Source of the DNA: Pseudomonas syringae CC1557
GTDB taxonomy: Bacteria > Pseudomonadota > Gammaproteobacteria > Pseudomonadales > Pseudomonadaceae
Assembly (NCBI RefSeq): GCF_000452705.1
Contig: NZ_CP007014.1
Location: forward strand, 5,548,501-5,612,500
Direction of reading: 5' to 3'
Length of the DNA stretch: 64,000 nucleotides
This document shows positions 53,980 through 60,934 of the stretch, piece by piece. Under the pieces are notes generated by a model. That model ran no database searches, was not told the DNA's origin, and saw only the letters and a list, made by a program, of their open reading frames with translations. The translations under genes were made by a program, and so were the position numbers. Numbering within the stretch: position 1 is the stretch's first letter; every line of letters starts with the position of its first letter.

Positions 53980-55815
53980 ATGTTGATGGACCTTGCCGCG
54001 ATGCTTTCGCCGCAGAACCGGCGCCTTTTCAAATTCAAGAACCTCGCCAATCCTGAGCAGGAACTGCTGCTGGAGTCCTTCCGGGGGACTGAAGGTCTTT
54101 CGCGTGCGTACCAATTTGATCTGCTATTGGTGTGCCAGGACTCCGGGGTCGAGCTGAAGTCGATGATGGGCCAACATGTGGTCATCGAGATCGAGCTGGC
54201 CGATGGCTCGCCACGCTACATCGCTGGCTATCTCACACGCTTTGCCAGTGCTGGAAGCGACGGCGGCATGGCTAAATACACGGCAACGCTCAACCCCTGG
54301 TTCTCAATGCTGAAGAACCGCTTCGACACACGTATCTTCCAGGGGAATACGGTTGAGGAAGTCGTTACCCAAGTGTTCGCGATGTGTACCGCGTTCTCTA
54401 AGCATGAGTTTCGCCTGAGCAAGCCGCTCAAGCGCTATACCTACATCACTCAATACCGAGAATCCGACTTCAACTTCGTCCAGCGTCTGTTGGAAGAAGA
54501 AGGGATGTTCTATTACTTCGAGCACACCGCCGAAGGCCACACCATGATCATCTGCGATGACTCCACCACGCTGGTGCCATTGCCGGAACAGCCCCAGATA
54601 CGCTTCCATTCGGCTTCGGTTACCGAGACCGCCGACTCCATCACCGATTGGAACGGCGACCGCAAGCTGCAATCAGGAAAGATGGCTGTTCAGACCTTTG
54701 ACTACCGTCAGCCGAACAACAGGCTGCCGGTTACCATGAACAGCCTGAATAAGCAGGGTGATGTCGAAAATTTCGAGGTGTACGACTTCCCCGGCCAGTA
54801 CACACATGGCACTTACGATGAAGGTGAAGCGCTGTTGCGACTGCGCGTTGAAGCGCTTGAGTTGAGAGGCAAGAGCTTTCGGGGCGCCAGTAACTGTCGC
54901 GCCATGAAGCCTGGATATACCTTCGAACTGCTGCAGCATTACGACCACGATCAGGGTTCGCCTGAGGATCGCCAGTTTCTGCTCGTTCTTGTTGATAGCG
55001 AAGGCCACAACAATTATCTCAACGGTCAGCAAGCCAGCTACTTCAACACCTTCTCCTGCGTACGCAAAAAGATAGTTTTCCGCCCCCAGCTCACCACCAA
55101 TCGCTCCGTCATTTCCGGACCGCAGACTGCTATCGTTGTGGGCCCGCCCGGAGAAGAAATCTTCACCGACGAACTAGGTCGCGTGAAGATCCAGTTCCAC
55201 TGGGATCGCAAAGGTGAGCACAACGACAAAAGCTCCTGCTGGGTCCGCGTAGCTCAATCCGGCGCCAGTGGTGGCTTCGGCAGCATCCAAATACCGCGCG
55301 TTGACGACGAAGTTGTCGTGGTCTTCCTTGATGGCAACCCTGACCGACCTCTGATCATGGGCAGCGTCTACAACAGCCAGAATACCCCGCCGTGGTCTTT
55401 GCCAGCCAACAAGACACAGAGCGGTTTCCTGACTCGTTCCATGAAAGGACACGGCGGCAACGCCAACTTCTTTCGCTTTGAGGACAAGGCTGGCGCAGAG
55501 CAGGTAAGCCTGCACGCCGAGCGCAATCTGGACACCGATATCGAGGTAGATGAGAGCCACACTGTCGGAGGTAACCGGACCATTAAAGTGGAGGGCATGC
55601 ACTCCGAAACTATAAAGCTGGAGACAAGCATCGCTGTCCAAGAAGGCTCGTATTTTGTGACAGTAGATAAGGGTGAAGTAAAAATAAAATCGGCCACATC
55701 CATCACGCTTGAGGTGGGCTCCAGTAAGCTCGTGATGAACGCTGATGGGACCATTACGCTGTCCGGTATCACAGTAAATATAGACGGCACTACCAAAATC
55801 AACCTAAACAAATAA
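53980..55815 (+). CDS. vgrG: VgrG spike protein, short form
   Basis: A 611-residue VgrG: gp27-like part (about 15-380, YITQYRESDFNFVQRLLEEEGMFYYFEH), gp5 OB fold (VKIQFHWDRKGEHNDKSSCWVRVAQ, about 405-480) and a C-terminal beta-helix ending LNADGT-like repeats (LVMNADGTITLSGITVNIDG). There is no extension, so its cargo must be carried non-covalently, probably the PAAR effector two genes downstream. AAGGAG lies 7 bases before the ATG. It differs strongly from the VgrG at 42754. Confidence 0.95.
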   Translation: MLMDLAAMLSPQNRRLFKFKNLANPEQELLLESFRGTEGLSRAYQFDLLLVCQDSGVELKSMMGQHVVIEIELADGSPRYIAGYLTRFASAGSDGGMAKYTATLNPWFSMLKNRFDTRIFQGNTVEEVVTQVFAMCTAFSKHEFRLSKPLKRYTYITQYRESDFNFVQRLLEEEGMFYYFEHTAEGHTMIICDDSTTLVPLPEQPQIRFHSASVTETADSITDWNGDRKLQSGKMAVQTFDYRQPNNRLPVTMNSLNKQGDVENFEVYDFPGQYTHGTYDEGEALLRLRVEALELRGKSFRGASNCRAMKPGYTFELLQHYDHDQGSPEDRQFLLVLVDSEGHNNYLNGQQASYFNTFSCVRKKIVFRPQLTTNRSVISGPQTAIVVGPPGEEIFTDELGRVKIQFHWDRKGEHNDKSSCWVRVAQSGASGGFGSIQIPRVDDEVVVVFLDGNPDRPLIMGSVYNSQNTPPWSLPANKTQSGFLTRSMKGHGGNANFFRFEDKAGAEQVSLHAERNLDTDIEVDESHTVGGNRTIKVEGMHSETIKLETSIAVQEGSYFVTVDKGEVKIKSATSITLEVGSSKLVMNADGTITLSGITVNIDGTTKINLNK

Positions 55816-55836
55816 GCGACCGACAGGAGTAGCCGC

Positions 55837-56448
55837 ATGCGTCAACGAACGGATGGCCGTACAAGTTTTTATGATCGTCTATCAGAGAACCGCATTCGTG
55901 AGGAAAAGCGTCTGGAAGAGGAACGCCTTGCCCAAGAGGCGCTTGATGCTATTCCAGTGCCTAAACGCTTTCATACCAATGAGCTGAGTTTTATTCGCCC
56001 CCAAGGCTTCAAGGATAAGACCTTTCACGTGTTCACCATGACGGATATCGGGCCTAGCCCGTTTTCACTTGTGGTGGGTAGATCACCTGTTATTCCCGGC
56101 GCAGATCTTGAAACGATGGCTCAGCAACTGCTGGCCGAGTTAAAAAAATCGCTGTCGCACGCCGAATGGATTGAGCCGGTCACTCCGGTGGTGGTGGCTG
56201 GACTGGATGCTCGTCGCGTCGAGTTTCGCTGGCGCCAACAGGGACAACCTGTTCATCAACTGCAGTTGATCTTTTTACACCACGACGAGCACCGGCAACC
56301 GCTGCTCATGCAAATCACGGGTACAAGCAACAACCCTCAAGGTATGACGGCTGAGGAGCGTCAGTACTTCGACTCAATTGTCGAAACGCTTGAATTGCGG
56401 CAGTCGCCAGGTCCGGATGAGCCTCTCGAAGAGGCTATCCCGATATGA
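55837..56448 (+). CDS. Eag-type T6SS chaperone (DUF1795/DcrB-like)
   Basis: A 203-residue protein. After a charged N-terminal helix (SFYDRLSENRIREEKRLEEERL, about 9-32) comes a DcrB-like fold (NELSFIRPQGFKDKTFHVF ... FSLVVGRSPVIPG ... LDARRVEFRWRQQGQPVHQLQLIFL). Eag chaperones shield the transmembrane segments of prePAAR effectors before loading on VgrG. It lies between vgrG and such an effector, overlapping the latter by 4 bases. Most Eag proteins are about 140-150 residues, so the N-terminal extension is extra. The extension is shared with the unknown protein at 41638. Confidence 0.85.
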   Translation: MRQRTDGRTSFYDRLSENRIREEKRLEEERLAQEALDAIPVPKRFHTNELSFIRPQGFKDKTFHVFTMTDIGPSPFSLVVGRSPVIPGADLETMAQQLLAELKKSLSHAEWIEPVTPVVVAGLDARRVEFRWRQQGQPVHQLQLIFLHHDEHRQPLLMQITGTSNNPQGMTAEERQYFDSIVETLELRQSPGPDEPLEEAIPI

Positions 56449-57662
56449 CAGCGGCAGCGCGCCTTGATGACCCGATTGAACACTCCAGTGCGTTGGGTGG
56501 TTTGCTAGCTGGGTTGGCAATTGGTGCCGGGGCCGTGCTGGTCGGCATCGCGGTTGTCGGTACGGGCGGATTGGGTGCACTCGCACTTGGGGCAATGGTT
56601 GGTGCTGGTGCTGCGACGGGTGCCGGTATTGGTCAGCTCATCGGTAGCCTCTCGTTTGCGTGTCACAACGCTGGGCAAATAAAGACCGGATCCGGAAATG
56701 TCTACATCAATGGAAAACCGGCAGCCCGGGCGCATGTTGATACGGCGGTATGTACTCAACATAGCGGGACACCACAGATCCTCGCTCAAGGTAGCGACTC
56801 GGTTTACATCAACAACCTACCCGCAGCTCGCGTAGGTGATCGAACTATTTGTGATGCGAAAATAAGTGCTGGCTCAAGCAACGTTTTTATTGGTGGTGGC
56901 ACGGAGACAACCGATGCGATTAATCCTGAAGTCCCAGAGCTGATTGAGCGCGCAGTAATAGCGCTGGGGCTTGCGAGTGCTTTTGTGCTGGCGAGTCCAG
57001 TTATTGTCATCGCGGGGTTGGTCGGCGGTATCGCGGGTGGTCTCGGAGGTAATTGGGCAGGCGGCAAACTGTTTGGCGAAGGCTCCGATGGTCAGAAGCT
57101 AATGGCTTTTGGCGGAGCGCTGTTGGGTGGAGGGCTGGGAGGGAAAGGCGGCAAGTGGTTTGATGCGCGATATGAGTTTAAAACTCAAGGTTTGGGCTCG
57201 AACTTTGGGAATGTGAAAATAGTTCCTAAGGCGAACATAGCCACTGAGCCGACAGTGGCACCTAAGCCGACGAGAGGGCCAAATGGACGGTTTGTTAAAA
57301 CATCGGAGGGTACTCGGTTAAATCGGAAAACAGAATATCCAAGTAGCTACCGAGCTGGAGTGAAAGACGCGGTCCTCGACGCGAATACGATTGAAGGCGG
57401 AAAGCATGCCGGTAAAGTAATGACGGTTGATGGAGATAGGGTATACAGGGATGACCCTAGACTGACAATTGAGCATAACAAACCAGTTGTTGAACATTGG
57501 AATGAGCAAGGTTACAATTCGACTAGGGCGGAGAGGAACGACTTTTATAATAATACCAAAGACCTTAGTTTAAAGTTAAAAGTTGAGAACAGTAGGCAAG
57601 GCGGTGTAATGTCCGCGAGCGGTGTTAGGTACAGACAGGATGTAGGGCCGGATTATAACTAG
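56445..57662 (+). CDS. prePAAR-PAAR T6SS effector with HNH-like C-terminus
   Basis: A 405-residue effector. The N-terminal prePAAR motif AARxxDxxxH is exact (Ala4-Ala5-Arg6, Asp9, His13). A hydrophobic Gly/Ala-rich segment (about 19-65), a PAAR domain (about 65-150, GNVYINGKPAARAHV, SVYINNLPAARVGD) and a second hydrophobic region (about 165-240) follow. The C-terminal 120 residues are AT-rich DNA. They contain LTIEHNKPVVEHWNEQG and KLKVENSRQGG, resembling HNH/endonuclease VII-type toxin folds; nuclease activity is inferred. It overlaps the Eag gene by 4 bases and is followed after 13 bases by a candidate immunity gene. Confidence 0.85.
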   Translation: MTAAARLDDPIEHSSALGGLLAGLAIGAGAVLVGIAVVGTGGLGALALGAMVGAGAATGAGIGQLIGSLSFACHNAGQIKTGSGNVYINGKPAARAHVDTAVCTQHSGTPQILAQGSDSVYINNLPAARVGDRTICDAKISAGSSNVFIGGGTETTDAINPEVPELIERAVIALGLASAFVLASPVIVIAGLVGGIAGGLGGNWAGGKLFGEGSDGQKLMAFGGALLGGGLGGKGGKWFDARYEFKTQGLGSNFGNVKIVPKANIATEPTVAPKPTRGPNGRFVKTSEGTRLNRKTEYPSSYRAGVKDAVLDANTIEGGKHAGKVMTVDGDRVYRDDPRLTIEHNKPVVEHWNEQGYNSTRAERNDFYNNTKDLSLKLKVENSRQGGVMSASGVRYRQDVGPDYN

Positions 57663-57675
57663 TGGGGGATGTGTC

Positions 57676-58395
57676 GTGATTGCGGAAAATGATCTGCTTG
57701 AAGAGTTTGGTGATGTACGCAGGATTCGTTCTGATGTATTTTTCTTTCAGGATAAAATGCGAACCTATACATACAATTATTGGTTGCAGTCGTCGAGCGC
57801 TCAAGACTTGCTTGTCGTTTCTGAAAATTTAAAAAATGATTCGCTTGCTATTGAAATTATTGATTCTGCACCCTCTGACTTGGCTGGAGACAAGCCTACC
57901 ATTTACAAACTTAAAAAAGCTTTTAACGGCTTTACTCATGGTATCGCAGTTCCCTCTGAATATCATGGGTATTTAAAAGGCACTGACGGTATTGATCGTA
58001 GATATTTATTCTTATGCCTCCCAATCTTCAGGTGTGAGTTTTCAGGGAATGAAAGTCCTGAAGAGTTTAGAGAACTACGTCTGCACTACAATCCCACACT
58101 CGATTGGGAGAGAGATAAACACCCGAAAATTCGTGTGTACTTTGACAATCCTAAAACGGGTGCCGGCGTAGTTGAAGATGGAGTTTTTTTCCGATTAAAC
58201 GCGCTTTTAAATGAAATCAATAATCTTAATGGGGTCAGTAATGGTTTTATTGAGATTACAAATTGGGCGGGGGCAGTAATTGAAATACTTTCTCCTGAGC
58301 ATGATAAATATTTATTGATACGCAATAGGGAGGACGAGGAGGAAATATCTAAAGCTGATTTAATATCTCTGGTTAATGATTTTTGCTGTTCCTGA
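57676..58395 (+). CDS. Candidate immunity protein for the HNH-like effector
   Basis: A 239-residue, acidic, probably cytoplasmic protein from a GTG start with GGGGGA 7 bases upstream. I do not recognise its family. AT-rich composition and position directly after the toxin end fit an immunity gene acquired together with the toxin tip. A cytoplasmic location agrees with protection from a nuclease. Confidence 0.65.
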   Translation: MIAENDLLEEFGDVRRIRSDVFFFQDKMRTYTYNYWLQSSSAQDLLVVSENLKNDSLAIEIIDSAPSDLAGDKPTIYKLKKAFNGFTHGIAVPSEYHGYLKGTDGIDRRYLFLCLPIFRCEFSGNESPEEFRELRLHYNPTLDWERDKHPKIRVYFDNPKTGAGVVEDGVFFRLNALLNEINNLNGVSNGFIEITNWAGAVIEILSPEHDKYLLIRNREDEEEISKADLISLVNDFCCS

Positions 58396-58573
58396 TTTTA
58401 AATTATAGACGGCAAGGGTCAGTTTACGCGACCGCGCTGATCTGATGAGCTTGTGCTACGGCGGTGATGCATCCGTAATCCAGGAGCGCATTGATCGTGC
58501 AGTGTTGGCGCTGATGCGATTTTGCCCCCTCCGCAAAATTTATTTGCAATGTGCCGTTCAAGGTACTGCTGTG

Positions 58574-60175
58574 ATGCAAACTTACGATCTCGCGACCCAC
58601 ACCCCCTCAGTTGGTGCGGACCCCTACAGCTCCCGCCGAGAAATAGTCGTAGAAGAACATGGCCACCTGCATCAGTTAAACCTCGATAGCCAACTGATCA
58701 GCGACATGGAGCGCGATGACCTGCACCGCGAGATCTATCGCACCCAAGGCACGCTGACCAGTTGCTTCGGCTACGACAGCATGGGCCGCAAGGCCTGGCA
58801 GTACGCCACAACCCTGCCCGCTGAAAAGCTGTCGCAGATCCAGAACCCGCTCATAAAGCCAGAGCGCTACGTCGAACACGCCTACAACCCGATCCATCGT
58901 CGTTACGAGTACGACCCGGCCGGCGAGCTGAGCCGCACCCTCGACAAACTGCGTGGCGAAACCCGGTACGAATACGAAGCCAACGGCCAACTGCTGGCCC
59001 GCAACACTGGTCGAGTGGTCGACGGCGAAGAGTTCCGTTACGACGCCGCGGCCAACCGCCTCAACTTCAACACCAGCCGCTTTGATCACGTAAAAGACAA
59101 CCGCCTGAAACAATGGGCGAACCAGGAATACAAATACGACGCCTGGGGCAACCTGATAGAGAAAACCGTCGGCATCGTGCGCTGGCAAACCTTTACCTAC
59201 GACTGCGAAAACCGCTTGGTCAAAACCGAGACCATGGCTGACACGCAGGTGGAAAGCACCAGCAGCTATCAGTACGACAGTCTGGGTCGAAGAGTTGCCA
59301 AGCAGTCCGAGATCAAAGGCCACACCGACCACAAACGCTTCCTCTGGCAAGGCCTGCGGATGCTGCGTGAGGAAAGTCCGGGACAGAGTAGCCTGTATCT
59401 CTACGAGCCCGGCAGCTATGCGCCGCTGGCCCGTGTGGATCAGAAAGAAGGCGAGGTAGAGAACAAGGTTTACTACTTCCACACCGACCAGATCGGCACA
59501 CCGCTGGAGATGACCGATGCTGAAGGGCAGATCGTCTGGCAGGCGAAGTACCGGGCGTGGGGGGCTGTTGAAAAGCTGGTGGTGAACGAGGTTGAGCAGA
59601 ACCTGCGGTTTCAGGGGCAGTATTTTGATGTGGAGACGGGGCTGCATTACAATACATTTCGGTATTATGACCCGGAGATTGGGCGGTTTATAACGCAGGA
59701 TCCAATTGGGTTATCAGGAGGCACAAACTTATATTTACACACATTCAGTCCTAACAATTGGATTGATCCTCTAGGTTGGTGCTCTACCAAGCTGGGTAAT
59801 AATATGGGAGCAAAACCAGGTGATGGAATGGCAAACCATCACCTGGTGCCGGAAGAGTTGATAAAGAGCCCACAGTTCAAAACCATGTTCGGTAGACTGA
59901 AAGGTATTGGCTGGAATCCTGATGGGGCCTCAAATGGTATTTTTCTTCCTGGCTCCAAAAATCTTGCTCAGACTACGGGAATGCCAGGGCATTGGTCAAA
60001 TCACGGCCAATACACAGAAGCAGTGAAAAACAAATTAGTAAAGCTGAATAACAACCTAGGCAGCTTAACTGATATTGACTTGGCTCTTGGAGTAAAAAAC
60101 ATTCAGGCTTGGGCTTCGCAAGGCCTTGAGAATGGCCTATTTAAAATAGATACTATAACCGGCCGATTGTTATGA
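58574..60175 (+). CDS. Truncated Rhs module with AHH-type nuclease C-terminus
   Basis: A 533-residue protein. From about residue 30 (GHLHQLNLDSQL) to 376 it is the 3' part of an Rhs core, nearly identical to 62315-63366, ending at the hallmark RYYDPEIGRFITQDPIGL. The 5' half of the core and any PAAR domain are absent. The first 29 residues are unrelated to Rhs and their origin is unclear. The frame stays open back to an ATG at 58445; the ATG at 58574 has AAGG 10 bases upstream. The toxin tip (about 400-533) has the ANHHLVPEEL and NGIFLPGS motifs of AHH nucleases. Probably a displaced, orphan toxin. Confidence 0.8.
   Translation: MQTYDLATHTPSVGADPYSSRREIVVEEHGHLHQLNLDSQLISDMERDDLHREIYRTQGTLTSCFGYDSMGRKAWQYATTLPAEKLSQIQNPLIKPERYVEHAYNPIHRRYEYDPAGELSRTLDKLRGETRYEYEANGQLLARNTGRVVDGEEFRYDAAANRLNFNTSRFDHVKDNRLKQWANQEYKYDAWGNLIEKTVGIVRWQTFTYDCENRLVKTETMADTQVESTSSYQYDSLGRRVAKQSEIKGHTDHKRFLWQGLRMLREESPGQSSLYLYEPGSYAPLARVDQKEGEVENKVYYFHTDQIGTPLEMTDAEGQIVWQAKYRAWGAVEKLVVNEVEQNLRFQGQYFDVETGLHYNTFRYYDPEIGRFITQDPIGLSGGTNLYLHTFSPNNWIDPLGWCSTKLGNNMGAKPGDGMANHHLVPEELIKSPQFKTMFGRLKGIGWNPDGASNGIFLPGSKNLAQTTGMPGHWSNHGQYTEAVKNKLVKLNNNLGSLTDIDLALGVKNIQAWASQGLENGLFKIDTITGRLL
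58661..59712 (+). repeat. Direct repeat of Rhs core 3' end, copy 1
   Basis: About 1,052 bases almost identical to 62315-63366, at a constant offset of 3,654 bases without visible indels. It covers the last 350 or so codons of the Rhs core and stops just after the DPIGL codons, where the toxin sequences diverge. Confidence 0.95.
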
Positions 60176-60188
60176 GGATAATATTATT

Positions 60189-60782
60189 ATGAAAGATCTA
60201 TATATAATCAGCTATGAACCGAATGGTGAAGGCGCGCCATATTTTTTTGATCTAGAGTGGGTACCAGATCTCCCAACGTTTCACTATCCAAGCGAGAACC
60301 CAGTAGAGAGTTCACTTACCTCTCATTATCGTGCAATTGCTGACACTCCGAAAATTAATGCAGATTGGCTGCCTGATCATTTCTTAGCATCTAAAAAATT
60401 ATTGGAAATTTGTGATCATCTTAGGTGCTCTTATATTAGTCGACCCATTGAACTTAATATTCAAGGCAGAGTTAGCGAGAAAGAATACTTCTTTTTTGTT
60501 GCTTCCGACAGAATAAATGCAATGGATTTAGATATGTCGACATTCATACTTGACACCAACCCTAAAATTGACGCCTCAATGTCTAATACACCGGTATACG
60601 AGCGTATTGAAAAACTGGTAGTACTGAAAAATATAAAATCAGATTTGTTTTACTTCGAAGAGATACACGAAGTAGTCTGCTCTAGTGAATTTCGAGATAC
60701 ATATATAGAAGAAGGTTTATTCGGCCTATCCTTTAAAAAAATAGATGAAAATTATGAATATGCCCCTTGGGATGATTTTTAA
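60189..60782 (+). CDS. Candidate immunity protein for the AHH-type Rhs toxin
   Basis: A 197-residue acidic protein, AT-rich like the toxin tip before it. The end (FYFEEIHEVVCSSEFRDTYIEEGLFGLSFKKI) recalls DUF1629-type immunity proteins, which share a late 'S-x-x-F-x-x-x-x...GLxGLxF' pattern. The ATG lies 13 bases after the toxin stop, with GAGG about 11 bases upstream. The pairing is inferred from position. Confidence 0.65.
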   Translation: MKDLYIISYEPNGEGAPYFFDLEWVPDLPTFHYPSENPVESSLTSHYRAIADTPKINADWLPDHFLASKKLLEICDHLRCSYISRPIELNIQGRVSEKEYFFFVASDRINAMDLDMSTFILDTNPKIDASMSNTPVYERIEKLVVLKNIKSDLFYFEEIHEVVCSSEFRDTYIEEGLFGLSFKKIDENYEYAPWDDF

Positions 60783-60934
60783 AATCTTGAGATTCGATAT
60801 TTAATTTTTCAAGAAAATATTTTCGCCCACAGCTCTTTTAAAAATTACTTATCAAGGTAGCTGCCAACTTTGCCTCAGCTACCTATTAATATCTTTTATA
60901 ATGCTTACTTAAGTGTCCCTATCTAACCGATGTC

